From: Venturia oleaginea
Lineage: Eukaryota; Ascomycota; Dothideomycetes; Venturiales; Venturiaceae
Direction: 5' to 3'
Length of the DNA: 64,000 bases
NCBI GenBank assembly: GCA_013176395.1
Contig: JABMLP010000014.1
Location: 682,001 to 746,000 of the forward strand
Both the position numbers and the translations under genes were made by a program. Positions 12,828-26,611 of the stretch are shown piece after piece (the stretch's first letter is position 1; the number at the start of each line of letters is the position of its first letter). The notes under the pieces are model-generated. The model ran no database searches, was not told the origin of the DNA, and saw only the letters and a list, made by a program, of their open reading frames with translations.

Positions 12828-13357
12828 ATTGGGTGGATCTATGGGGAATAAGCGGGTGGTGGAGTGGCAGGTCGCGTCACCCACCCTGCTGCAGGTCCTC
12901 GGGGAGTTTTAATATGTTATTTGAGCTTGGTGGTAGCTGTCAGGCGCCAGCAACGTTGCGGGTGTGCTGTTTGAGCTCTGGTTGGTATAGACTTCGAGTG
13001 CCCCTAGTCTAAACTGGAAGGGTGATAGGTACTGCGGGCAACGAAGTGGTGCAGCGAAAATGTTCTTGGACGGAGAGAATAAAGAAGAGGTCGGACAAGG
13101 TGATTTATAGGATTAAAACAATCAACTTCTCGCTTTGACTGTTCAACTACGGAACGCAGCGAAAAGTATTTTTGTTGCTATTATAATCCATAAACTCGGT
13201 TGGACCAACTACCAACTCACTTCACTTGCAACAACAAACTCCCCTTCAGCCTGCCGAGCGTCCACATCCGCGCAACCAGACAGAAACACTATACCGTCAC
13301 CTTCTATAGGGGTTCGCCCGTTTTCCGCATCCGTCGATACCAAATACCACACGAATC
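12828..13357. promoter_or_regulatory. Divergent promoter, OTU protease / DAO
   Basis: This 530-bp interval separates the start codons of the OTU protease gene (minus) and the D-amino-acid oxidase gene (plus) and must hold both promoters. No binding motif stands out. Confidence 0.4.
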
Positions 13358-14702
13358 ATGGCCGTGATCAATGTCTCGGTTCTTGGGTGAGTCCCAAATC
13401 GTCGGCCGGGTCATACTTCACTTGGACTGAATATGAGTCAGGGCCGGTGTCGTAGGGCTGACGACGGCCTTGCTGCTTTCAAAAGACAAGCGCTATTGTG
13501 TCACAGTCATCGCGAAGCACATGCCGGGTGACTATGACATTGAATATGCGAGTATGTGGGCGGGCGCCAATTACCTCCCGTACGTGCCCTGGACTTCTTC
13601 CAAGTTTCAGCCTCGTCTTCTGCTCACATTCTCACTTTCGTCAGTGTGGGAAAACCAGGTTCGAAACTTGCTCAATTTGAGCGTGATACGTGGCCGGAAT
13701 TGGCTACATTGGCGTCTGATGTCCTCGAAGCCGGCGTACATTTCCAAAACAACGTCCTTCTCAATCGCAAGAAAGATGTGAGCAGTTCTGTTGGTGATTG
13801 GTTCAACGAGCTCATGAAACTCGATCCGTGGTTCAAGGATGTCGTTCCAAACGTATGCTATCTACACGTCTACACTTCATTTCTCTACAGCCAAATCTCA
13901 CATTTGCCAGTTCCGTGTCATACCTGCCAAAGACACTCCATCAGAGTATGACAGCTCAACGGCCTTCACATCCGTCTGTATAAACACGCCCATGTATCTC
14001 TCCTGGCTTGTCGGCCAAATCATCAAGAATGGAGGTATTGTCAAACGCGGCATTGCCAAACACATAAATGATGCAGCCACTCTCCATCATTCTGGAAATC
14101 GCGCCGATATCGTGTTAAATTGTACAGGTTTGTCCTCACTAACGCTTGGAGGTGTCGAAGACGGGAAAATGTATCCAGCCCGTGGACAAATTGTAGTAGT
14201 CCGCAATGACCCAAAGGTGATGACAAGTGTGTCAGGGACGGATGATGGACCTGATGAAGCTACATACATTATGCATCGCCCTGCCGGTCAGTACTTACAC
14301 TGACTCCATTCCTGCTCCTGTCCCTATCTAGCCTCGTTGTTACAATGTATTACTGACATCACCTCAGGCGGTGGTACCATCCTCGGCGGCTGCCTCCAGA
14401 GACACAACTGGGACTCCCAACCCGATCCAAACCTCGCCATCCGCATCATGAAGCGCTCAGTAGCACTCTGCCCGGCTCTCACAGACGGGAAAGGAATCGA
14501 GCATCTCAGCGTCATCCGCCACGCTGTCGGTCTCCGTCCCATGCGCGAAGGCGGGCCAAGAGTCGAAAAAGAGAAGATTGATGGCGTTTGGGTGGTGCAT
14601 CAATACGGCCATGGCGGGTATGGCTATCAAGCCAGTTATGGAAGCGCCGGGATGGCTATGAGGCTCGTTGAAGAGTGTATTGGTGAGAAGGCGAGGTTAT
14701 AA
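13358..14702 (+). CDS. DAO: D-amino-acid oxidase
   Basis: This flavoenzyme oxidises D-amino acids to 2-oxo acids, ammonia and H2O2 in peroxisomes. Five exons (13358-13386, 13442-13579, 13645-13852, 13911-14286, 14368-14702) with GT-AG introns of 55, 65, 58 and 81 nt give 361 residues, the usual family length. The first splice completes the FAD-binding Rossmann loop VLGAGVVGL. The central AGANYLP segment is present. The C-terminal signature VVHQYGHGGYGYQASYGSAG matches the DAO family pattern. The protein ends in Ala-Arg-Leu, which fits the (S/A/C)(K/R/H)(L/M) peroxisomal targeting rule. It is divergent from the OTU protease gene and lies 428 bp from the 3' end of GAL7. Confidence 0.93.
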
Positions 14703-15130
14703 GTGGTAATCATGAGCCCGCAGATATGGGAGGAGGCTACGGATCCAATACTTGACTTTAATTGTTGACGGCAGAAGACTTTCTTCGCGTAATCTTCAAG
14801 ACTAGATTGGGTTGAAATGGTCGCGGTGGCGCCCTTTAAGATCGAGTGCAAAAGATTTCAAAAAAATAGTACGGTCGATTCACTAAATAATTGTCGAAGG
14901 GGAATAACGAACTAGACCTCGTACCTCCAGCTTTGTAATCCGACTAAAAGATGAGAAATACCGTCCTATAATACCTCTATATTACAACCTCCATCTTCCA
15001 TCCCCAATCCCATCCCATCAAACCAAAAAAACTGTATCATCTAAACTATGACCCCTCTCCTACCTTACGTATCAGTAAATCATCCAACCCTTCCCTTCCA
15101 ACACCCCTCTATCCAAACAACTTCAAAAAA
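14703..15130. other. Intergenic, convergent 3' regions
   Basis: This 428-bp interval lies between the 3' ends of the D-amino-acid oxidase gene and GAL7. I see no coding sequence. Confidence 0.5.
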
Positions 15131-17021
<1,891 letters not shown>

Positions 17022-18594
17022 ATGGGTGTCCCTGAGCCACAGATCCCATACGCCACCGCTCTAGACGAAGTCTACCCTGAGGACCAACTCGATTTGCTTC
17101 GCCCAAGATGGAACAACTTATTCCAAAAATTCGAAGAGCATTACAACCACAAGCCTGACTTCGTGGCTCGAAGTCCTGGTCGTGTCAACCTGATTGGCGA
17201 GCACATTGACTATTCGCTGTATAATGTACTACCAATGGCTGTAACTGCAGACGTTATAATTGCTGTGCGAGCTGTGCCAGCTTCTGGCAATGGTGCGACT
17301 GTTTCAATCAACAACACGATTGAAAAGAAGTTCGTTGGACAAGTCATCCGGCTTAACCAGGGAGCGAATATTGCCATTGATGCTTCCAAGCATCTGTGGA
17401 CGAACTACTTCATGGCTGGTTTGATTGGTGCGGTCGGTTTGTTGAAGAAAAAGATCCCTGAACTGAAGCTGAATCAAATGGAGGTCCTGGTTGATGGGAA
17501 TATTCCTCCTGGTGGTGGATTGTCGAGTAGTGCTGCTTTTGTGTGCGCAAGTGCTCTGGCTGTCATGGAAGCGCATGGATACCGTGCCACGCAGAATGAG
17601 CTGCTCGAGTTAGCAATCGTCTCCGAAAGGCTGGTTGGTGTACACTCTGGAGGGTGAGTTGCCAGAGCCGTGCCAGATTGCGTTCTTTGCTAACAGTGGC
17701 AGTATGGATCAAGCCGCGTCGGTTCTCTCGAAGCCAGGAGCTGCGCTGCATGTCTCTTTCTATCCCAAAACCTCGTTCGAACACATCAGCTTTCCCACAA
17801 GCGAGCCACACATAGTCTTCCTCATCGCCCAGAGTTTCGTGACAGCAGACAAACATGTCACAGCACCAAAACACTACAATCTCCGCGTCGTAGAATGTGC
17901 TTTGGCAGCCGCTGTGCTCGCAGCCAAACACGGCGTGCAAATCTCAAAAGACGCAAGTCCCCTGGGCGCCAGCTTGAGAGGTTTCCAGGATTCTCTAAAT
18001 CAAAGCTCCCAGGTGCTTAAGGAGAAATCACTAGACGGTCAACTGCAGGAATTAATCGCAATAACGGAAAAGAGTCTAAGTCAAGCGGAAGGATACACCC
18101 GCGAAGAAGTAGCAAACATACTTAGCCTCACCCTCCCAGAACTCGAGTCACGCTTCACCAACCGCTTCCCAATCCAAGCCGAAAAATTCATGCTCCGCCA
18201 ACGCGCCCTCCACGTCTTCTCCGAAGCCCTCCGCGTCCAGCAATTCATCAACGTTCTTTCCAGCCACGGCGCTCAGACGGACACAATCGACCGCCTGGGA
18301 AATCTGATGAACGAGACACAGGACTCATGTCGTGATCTATACGACTGCAGCTGTCCCGAGCTGGACGAGCTCTGCCGCATCGCAAGAGCAGCAGGAGCAA
18401 AAGGGAGTCGGCTGACTGGTGCTGGTTGGGGAGGATGTACAGTTCACCTTGTACCCGCGGACAAAGTGGACGACGTTGTCGCGGCATTGAAGGAGCAGTT
18501 CTATTCCAAACTCGGTAAGCAGGCAATGCAGGATGGACTTGTTGTAAGCGAGCCGGGGACTGGATCCCATCTCTTGAGTGCAGAGGCGCGGTGA
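17022..18594 (+). CDS. GAL1: Galactokinase
   Basis: Galactokinase phosphorylates galactose at C1 with ATP, the first committed Leloir step. Exons 17022-17653 and 17703-18594, with a 49-nt intron, give 507 residues, close to yeast Gal1. All three GHMP kinase motifs are visible: the galactokinase signature GRVNLIGEHIDY at about 53-64, the ATP loop GGGLSSSAAF at about 164-173, and motif III GAGWGGC near 450. The splice reconstitutes the conserved SGGMDQAAS. A nearby acceptor seven nt upstream would insert two residues and fits the family less well. The ATG at 17022 lies directly before the family-like N-terminus. The gene is divergent from GAL7 and convergent with the sugar transporter. Confidence 0.95.
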
Positions 18595-19327
18595 AGAATA
18601 GAGACGCGTCACGTCCTGTGTTGCATGCAGGTGGTCTGCATATATAGACTAGATTTGTGCAGTGTGCTTCTAGAAAGCGGAACCCACGTCGGAACATCCG
18701 TATAATACAAACATTGCATACCACAAGCCGAACTAGGTACTCGCTCCTCGGCACAATGTTATCCCTTATGTGGAGCCTCAAAATCAGGTGGAGCAGTCTA
18801 AAATTAGGTGGCGCATCTGCACCCAGTCATGATCCCAAACCCCTGCCACCCGCTTGCCCTGCCTCGGGGAGCCATGCCCAACCTCCATTTTGGACCAGAA
18901 AAAGGGTCAAGTGCGGAGACAATCTTGGAGCTATATATATGGGACCGAGTTGACTGTGGAGTTCGCCCGCTGTGGGGTGTGCGTGTGTGTGTGTGGGAGT
19001 GACGGGACAAAACCTGCTGTGCTGGATCGTGTGACCTGGGGATTTCCCCGCGAGACGGCTGATGGTAGGTTTTTGGTCGTTGTCCCGCTGTTTGTCATTG
19101 TGATTTTCTTGTAGTAGTGGGGAGTTTTTTGGTGGACAAGGAATGAGGTTTTGACGGCTCGTTTTGTGGTAGGCGTGCAATGCGCATTCAATAACTGTCA
19201 TTACATTATAGTATGTATGTACAGATGGACTAGTGATCGATGCATTATTTACAATGGCGTAGTCCCGGCATTGACGTCTAGATCTAAAATCTAATAATGA
19301 TGCGCTCAGACACCTCCCATGCGTCGC
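18595..19327. other. Intergenic, convergent 3' regions with short GT run
   Basis: This interval lies between the 3' ends of GAL1 and the sugar transporter gene. It holds a short (GT)n run near 18982-18996. No coding sequence is supported. Confidence 0.5.
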
Positions 19328-21144
19328 TTACACTTTGTGCTCGATACGCTCTTCTCCTGTCTTCAACTCTCCACCTACAATACCCATTTGTGAAGCAAAC
19401 GTCTGTGTAGGCTTCCATCCAGCACTGGTCCTTGGAGTCGTCTCCTCCATCATCTGGTCAACCTGTTCAAGAGTAAGACCCATGGTCTCTGGAACCAAGA
19501 AGTAGGCGTAAACAGTAGCGCAAGTGCAGAGACCGCCCCAAATGAAGAACACCTTGGCACCGAGGTTGCCGTATTGCTCTCCGACAAAGTATGGGGAAAT
19601 GACTGCGAGAATGCAGTTCCACATCCAGTTGGAGGCTGTGGAAAGCCCAACACCACGGGATCGAATTTGGAGAGGGAACGTCTCTCCGATGACGACCCAA
19701 GCCACAGGACCCCAGGTGGATGCGAAGCAAGCAATGGCCAGGCAGATGAATGCGATCATAGTTGATGTTGCAGCCTTGTTCTCCGTACCGACAGCTGTTC
19801 CGATGATGGCTGTGATGAACTGGCAAGTCAACATGCCTAGACCGCCGTAGATGAGCATAGGTCTGCGTCCAAACCGTTCAATCAGATAGAAAGAGATGGG
19901 AGTGGAGCAGACGTTGACCAGGGTCGTAATGATCGAGATCAAAAATGGGTTGGAGATTGAGCCGAGCTGGGTGAAGAAGACGGTGCCGAAGTAGAAGATG
20001 AAGTTGACACCAGTCCACTGCTGCATCATCTGCAGGGAGGTACCAAGGATAGTTCGGCGGATGTTGGAACCCTGGTGCCAAATGGACCCCTTGAAGCAAT
20101 TGGCCCACGAGGAGAAGTATGAGCCTTGTGGAATAACTTGCATTCTAGACGACACGTCAGTACTTGCTAAATAAGTGTGATGGGGACTGTTTGACTTACT
20201 CATACTCGTGGTTAGCAATGATTTCAGACAGTTCAGATTGAATGTACTCAGAGTCAGGGGACTGTCCACGGAGGGAGCTGAGCGCTTTGATGGCCTTCTC
20301 AATCTTGCCTCGCTTGACGTAGTATCGTGGAGATTCAGGAAGGCAAGCAATTCCAGTGGCAAGAATCAAGGCCCAGAGGAACTGGATTCCAATTGGGATA
20401 CGGTATGCACCGGAGTCAGCGCGATCTTTGGTGGAGTAACCGACGACAGATGCCAGAAGCAGACCGAGAGTGATGGCAAATTGGTAGCCGGAAACGAGAG
20501 CTAGATGGCGTTAGTTGTCTACTCTCAATGCTGACTCGAGGGAGCGGAGTCGTACCTCCTCGCACTTTCTTAGGTGCAATTTCGGACATGTAAAGAATGA
20601 CGACGGCAGATTCAAATCCGACACCTAATCCAGCAATGACACGGCCAGCAGCGAGAACGGGAATGGTTGATGCCGACACTTGGATAGCAACTCCGACCAT
20701 AAAGATCATACATCCAGCAATAATGGTGTATGACCGCCCGAAGAAGTCAGCACAGTCACCTGCGATGACAGCGCCGAAGAAGGTCCCCGCGGAGAGAATC
20801 GAAGTGATGAGAGACTGATCTCTGGAGCTTATAACGAAGTCGGCCAGAGGTGTTGCTGGTGGGTATGGAAGCTTGGTGAACTGGTGAACTGGCGAATGAG
20901 GTTAGCAACTGAACGGAAGATTCTGCTGAGTATGCTTACTGAAAGCCGGCATGGAAAACACATTTCCAATATACCCATTGTCGTATCCAAAGAATATGCC
21001 ACCGAATGAGGCAAAGGCACACATGAGGTATGCCTTCAAGGTCACTGGGGCCTCAGTGCGACTAACATCTGCTGTGGCCGCGAGATGGGTAGGAATCACG
21101 GATCCAGATCTCTCCTCCTGTTTCTCGGTTATTGAGGTCGACAT
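19328..21144 (-). CDS. MFS hexose-type sugar transporter
   Basis: This is a proton-coupled sugar porter of the plasma membrane. Exons 21144-20940, 20888-20556, 20500-20200 and 20144-19328 (introns 51, 55 and 55 nt) give 551 residues with about 12 membrane helices. Family motifs in order are FGYDNGYIG in TM1, the GRVIAGLGVGFES helix, PESPRYYVKRGK before the central loop, QQWTGVNFIFYFG in TM7, ERFGRRPML, the GETFPLQIRSRG loop and the C-terminal PETMGLTLEQVD. These resemble high-affinity glucose/hexose permeases of filamentous fungi. The exact substrate cannot be read from sequence. Its location next to GAL1/GAL7 suggests galactose or a broad hexose range. It is divergent from the Zn2Cys6 regulator. 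Confidence 0.92.
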
Positions 21145-22126
21145 GTTGGCAGAGGTGAGAAGTCAAAACTAAGTGAGCAGGGCGGAGTTGAGAAATCCAG
21201 TCTGGGTGATGGCAGATATATGAAGCTGGGGAACCTGGGGTTGACAGATTGTGGAGAGGATCTTCCTTTATACAATCTTGGGTAGGATTGACAGGATAAC
21301 ACGCGAAGTACGCTTGTTCAGGCTTGATTGGGACGCATATCTTCCCGTTAGTTGTGACGGTAGCCTTTGACGCGCATTGCCATTGTATCCGTTGACGTGC
21401 GTGCACCGGAGGGTCTAGCTGTATAGACTACAAGTGGCTGGGATGGACGTGATTCTCTCGTGGTGCTTTGTGGATACGCTTTTAGAGTTGTAGTCTGAAT
21501 GAGGCTTGGTAGCTCGGCTCGCTGCTAGATAGAAGTACCAGACGGTCGGGATGAAACGCGGCGAAAACTTCAAGCTTTCCCGAAGACCCGTATCGAGGTG
21601 CCCTCAAGCATTCTCCATCTCCAGGCTCTTTCCTTCGCATGTCCATTATTTGTGAATCCGGAGACTACGTACCGCCATTCGAGGAGAGTCGTCGAGTCGA
21701 GATTCCCTCGCCACGGAACCTATCAACGAGAGCACGAGATGGGCCTCTTCAGCTTAGTCGGTCTGGCAGTTCCACTAGCTTCAAGAAGTATGGGGTAAAG
21801 GTTGGGCAAGCGCTGAGCAAGTGGATTATGCCAGTCGCTGACAGTCATGGGGTACTCCAGGTTGGAGGAGTGGGAGGAGTGGGAGGAGTGGAGTTGGCGA
21901 GAGGCATGGAGAGCGGCACCGAGGTCGTCAGCCGTATTTTTGCCCCAGTTTGTATTTTAGTCCGTCGCATCTGACCATTCATTGGCGCGCATCTTCCCAA
22001 ACCTCTTTTCCATTTCCCTCAGCTCCACGTTACCGTTGCCATCGTGAACTGCCGTTGCTGTTTATCGGAGTGGTGCAGAGATAGACCCAGATACGCCCAA
22101 TCAACTCGGTCGAGGCCCACCAAAGG
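21145..22126. promoter_or_regulatory. Shared promoter, sugar transporter / Zn2Cys6 regulator
   Basis: This is a 982-bp divergent intergenic region. At 21659-21674 there is a CGG-N10-CCG arrangement, the kind of inverted CGG pair bound by dimeric zinc-cluster proteins (Put3-type spacing). One such match per kilobase can arise by chance. A 9-bp tandem repeat (GGAGTGGGA-like, about three copies) lies near 21867-21893. A short open frame at 21639-21974 has no recognisable content. Confidence 0.4.
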
Positions 22127-24360
22127 ATGTTGCTTTTCGCACGCCGGGCCGAGAAAAAGCCGGCTGCGAAGAGATCCAGAGGAGGTGAGTGTGAGAGGTA
22201 GTCAGTCTCGTGCGAGAGCCTCATGTTTACCGAAAGCTGACCAATTGGCCAGGCTGTGTCCCCTGGTACAGTCAATCCCCTTGCCTCCCGCCTGACAGTC
22301 ACTGACTTTTGGGAACAGCAAAGAAAAGGTACGCTTGTCCCCAGCGTCGATTAAGAAAGCTTGTGCCCTCGCAGGCTTTACGTTTCAGACAGGGCCGTGG
22401 CACTCGCGCTCCGACCAGCTGTTGGCTTCAAAAGAGGACTACATGCAAATTCGAAGAGAGCCATATGATCTGGCCTGTCAGCCTGTGTAAGAACACCGGT
22501 TTCTGCCGATTTTGGGGGCACGTCTTGAATGCCCCCGGATTCACCCATGTCATCTCCGGGGCCATCATGATGCTTCTTTCATTTTGCTTCTGTTCCCTTT
22601 CGCCAATCGATATGCTTAGCCTTGCCAGTTGACTCCTGAATTTGCCCATGTAATTCAAACGCTAACCTAAGTCAAAGAAGAAAAAGTGCAACGAGGGACA
22701 GCCTCAATGCGATCGTTGTTTGGAGCGGAATCTAAAATGCGAATATAAGGGCGACACACCCCGGAAGAGACTGCGGACTCCGTCACCCCATCCTCTCCAA
22801 AGCACTTCTCTTCATCTTGAGGACGTTGCTCTCCTCAGTCCTAATGCCTTCTCCGAGAACGCATTCACAGAGTGCCAAGACCCTTTTCTGTATCCTCCAA
22901 CATCAAATTGGGACTCGTGCATCGCTGAAACGAGTCTCGGCTCAATCGTAGAGGATGAGCATGGCGTTGAAGAGATTGTGCGGTCGCCGAACACTGCTGC
23001 ATGTTCTTTTTACAGTCAACAAAATTCGAGCCTCGCAAGAATAGCTCCCATACCCTTGGCGTCCCCTCTTCTCGACTTCAGAAGTCCTCTGTTCATGGAA
23101 ATTGTGGAGGAACGAAACAGACGATCTTTGATGAGTCATTTCACCGATGTGCTGTCCCCGTTGATTGTGTTCACTGTTGAAGAAACTGTCAACCCCTTTC
23201 AACAGCTAGTCTTGCCCATGAGTGCGCATAGTCCGCCTCTGCTTAACGCCATCCTTGCTTTGAGCTGTGCGCACCTGGAATACAGAGGAATTTTCAACGA
23301 GGAGAAGAGCTTAGATTTTCACACCCGTGCCCTGCAAGAACTGGGAGAGACTATCAAGAACAATGAGGCCAGTGATGAGACTCTGGCGGCAATCGTGATG
23401 TTAATCTACTATGAAGTGGTGAGCGGTATATGTATGATCTGGATACACAGATGCTGACAACCCCAGCTCGTTCATCGTGGAAGCTCGAATAGCGTGAGTG
23501 GCCACTTGAAGGGGGCCTTGGGTGTTATCCAAGCTCGACCACAAAATCCAAATCCCACGAACAAGTTCCTGCAACTCGCCCTAAACTTCTTCGATACAAT
23601 CACCGCCCTCTCTTTTGGCACAGCACCGCATTCACAGATCCCCACGCCCGGTGTCCTCTCTTTCACGTCGCAATACCCTCCCATCCCATCAGTCGACACC
23701 CTCTTTGGAATGACAACAGAACTCTGGCCCATAATCCACGAGATATCTATCCTCCACAACATGCGCAAAGAACTCACAGCTGTGGAGAACGCCGGATTCC
23801 ACGCCGCTGCACTCGCTCTCCACTCAGAACTAACTACCAAAGCCGACGCCATCGAAATCGCTCTCAAAAGCTGGCGTGCCCTAAAACGCAATGGACAGAC
23901 GACAGCCAGTCTTGATTTCTGCACAGTAAGAGCAGATTCGGAACAAGAACGACGAATCGACAATAGAATCCAAAGTATCATCTGCAACGCAGAAGCCTAT
24001 CGCCAAGCTGCCTTCGTCTACCTTCATCGAAATATAAAATTGGCTACGCGGCGCTCTTCAACAGTGCAATACCACAGCAAAGCCACCCTTGCGGCTTGCC
24101 TCCGAGTCGTCATGTATGAAGGGCCCATGGCAGCGATTTTATGGCCGCTATTCATCGGTGCCTGTGAGGCTGTCAAAGAGGTTGATCGGGTTGTTGCACG
24201 TACGGCGTTCAGAGAGGCGATTGGGAGACAGGGGTTTCAAAACATCGAGCAAGCCTGGGACGTAGTTGAGGAGGTGTGGCGGAGAGGTGACATGGAAATG
24301 AGAGAGGTCTCTTGGGAAGAGATTTGTCAAGGGCGCGGTGTTAATATCGTCTTTGGCTGA
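22127..24360 (+). CDS. Zn2Cys6 transcription factor (Fungal_trans_2 type)
   Basis: I propose five exons: 22127-22184, 22253-22265 (13 nt), 22319-22328 (10 nt), 22678-23418 and 23467-24360, totalling 571 residues. The last two exons are certain. They carry the second half of the zinc cluster and the C-terminal regulatory domain of the Fungal_trans_2 family (the SPLIVFTVEETVNPFQQ and LNAILALSCAHLEY segments). The first half of the cluster is recovered only with two micro-exons, which together produce Cys21-x2-Cys24-x6-Cys31-x6-Cys38-x2-Cys41-x6-Cys48, exactly the canonical spacing, after a basic N-terminus. All junctions are GT-AG and the total is a whole number of codons. The 349-nt third intron is unusually long. 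The gene is divergent from the sugar transporter, which is a plausible target. Confidence 0.78.
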
Positions 24361-26611
24361 ATGAATAATGAAAAGATCTGCTACTTGCCTAGTAGTCTTC
24401 TAGCGCCTAATGATACTCTCGTTTGCGATTTGCTAACCCGTTGAGTACGCCATGTTCTAGTCCTGTCACAGTGAACTTATTGATCCCGTCCCCCTCTCCA
24501 ATCCTCGAAACACGATTCAACCCTTCCAATCACGATTCAATACCAATAACCTCCGAGCAAAACAGTTTACCAAAGTCATCAGAAATCTAACAATATCGAT
24601 CTCAAGAGCCCAAGTATAAATGGGATCTTTATACCATACCACCTACCACCATAGGAATTCTCAACCCTCAGGATCGATACTCCCCGCTAACGATAATCTA
24701 AATCCTATAATAGTACTTATACTTTGTACATGACTCCCTTTCTATTCTTAGGTCAACCAACGACCGAATAGTCGCCTGTTAAAAATAGGAATCTTATACG
24801 CTCATTAGTTGCGAGTAAAGTGAGTTTCTATCGTAAGTAACCACAATTCTTGTGGTAACATATGACATTGGTTTTTGCCCGCTTTTGGGAGGGGGTGGTC
24901 GATTCTGGTGATGGGTGGTCTTTTTTATGAGATTGTGGTTTTGTTGGTGGGTATCGGTAGTACTTGAGTTACAGTGCTTTTACGTGTTTCACCAAGGATC
25001 AGTTTGCGACTTTGATACGAAGCTGTTGGACAAATATCGAGATTGGTAAATTTCCAGAAAGGTTTATTACCTGGGTTTGCTAGGAATTTATCGATGTGGG
25101 GGTTGAGTTTATATGCATCTGTGGAGTCTGTAACTTGATTACTTCAAGGGTAACGCGGGTATGGGTTGGGGGATGGCTGTCTCGAGGTAGAGGATAGAGG
25201 AGTATTTGCTTAGAGACGAGTGTCAGTAATCGTAGGAGCTAGGGATCACGTCCCTTTGTTGATTCATGTCCGCTATGGATGAATTTACTTCGTTGTGACA
25301 CCCGTGGATTGAGATTGGTATGCTCAACTATTGGTATCAATTGGTTTGAGACAGCGGATCTGTCTTATCACCCCAGATTCTCAACGCTGTTGATCTGTAA
25401 TCCTCGTCAAGTCCTTTAGACCTAGGGAGCCTAGCTACGAAAAAAATTTGCTTTGTAGAATACTTGCAACACTGTTGAGGTTGATAAATCTCGTGTAATT
25501 ATTAAGACAGTACTAAGTCTGCAGGTACGTTTCACGTCCACGCAAAGTCGTATCGTTAGGGAAGTTAAATCTCGAAGTCAGTTTGGCACCTTGCATTATT
25601 GTCTGGGCATATGTGAGATAATTATTGCTAGGCAGGCAATGTTACGGTGGTCATTGGCCAGCTAGGGGCTTGGCTTCCGGTATGTGTAAGACCAGATGGT
25701 GAGCGACGGCTTGAGTATATAAACATGGAAATCTCGAGAGCTGTTGCGTAGCAAAATGGATACTTTGTGAGCCAGTATCGAACCTATCCCTGATTATCAT
25801 TCTATGCTCTCAATTGTAAGCGTTGAAACCCAGATGGAAGTCGACGCTGGTGCATGTAACCATGAATTCCGAGAAATGCTACATACTGGCCTTGCAACTG
25901 ATATCTTTCCCCTGGGGCCTGCAAACCACTGAACACAGAGGATGATACCTAACTTCGGATCGATATCGATAAATTTCTGGCAAAGATGAAAAATGGAATG
26001 CTAGAAATTTAGCCATATCGATCTTGAGTTGAGCGACTGACATCACATAGCTGGATCTGTAAGCCGAGTAGAACTTTTTATGAGCCCATGGTGGCGGACA
26101 TGAATTGATGAATCTACGGTGACAGTCTGATATGTTCTTACCATGCTGAGATCTATCCTCAGGCATTCAGCATGCCTTAGGCATGCAATAACAAACCTTT
26201 CCACATCCTCAACCACGGAAAGGTCATCGGTGCAGCCGAACTCTGCAGCATCTCTGCAGATCAGGGACGCCAGTTCGCATGGAGGCCTCACAAGCTTCGT
26301 ACCAAAAGCTTCGCTTGGCAATTGATCGCTGGAAAGACAGCCACTGACACATCGCGGCTTGCCCACATCTCTCGACCGACCTGATAGACGGCGAAAACTC
26401 CTCGATATGGACTCAGTCACCATGTTAGTCGACCACAGTATTTTCGAGTCGTGTCCAATGACGATTCATACCCCTTGTCTTCGTACCACCTGCGTAGAGG
26501 TGTGAGGAGCAACTCTTTTCTGAGGAAAGGTGTGTTATGATGAGTCTACAGTTGCTTCTCACTACGAACATCATATCCGACTTTCCGTCTCGATAATACA
26601 GCATCGCTACT
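24361..26611. other. Gene-free stretch, AT-leaning
   Basis: No gene is supported across 2.25 kb. The sequence is AT-leaning with many short stops in all frames and may be old decayed repeat. One copy of a small palindromic repeat lies at 25959-26038. The last few hundred bases should contain the promoter of the Q/P-rich gene that starts at 26612. Confidence 0.5.
25959..26038. repeat. Palindromic dispersed repeat, copy A
   Basis: An 80-bp unit begins ATCGATATCGATAAATTT and ends with a near reverse complement of that arm (AAATTTAGCCATATCGAT), followed by CTTGAGTTGAG. A second copy lies at 54176-54254 with the same ends and a more divergent middle. It resembles a short hairpin-forming MITE-like element. 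Confidence 0.6.
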
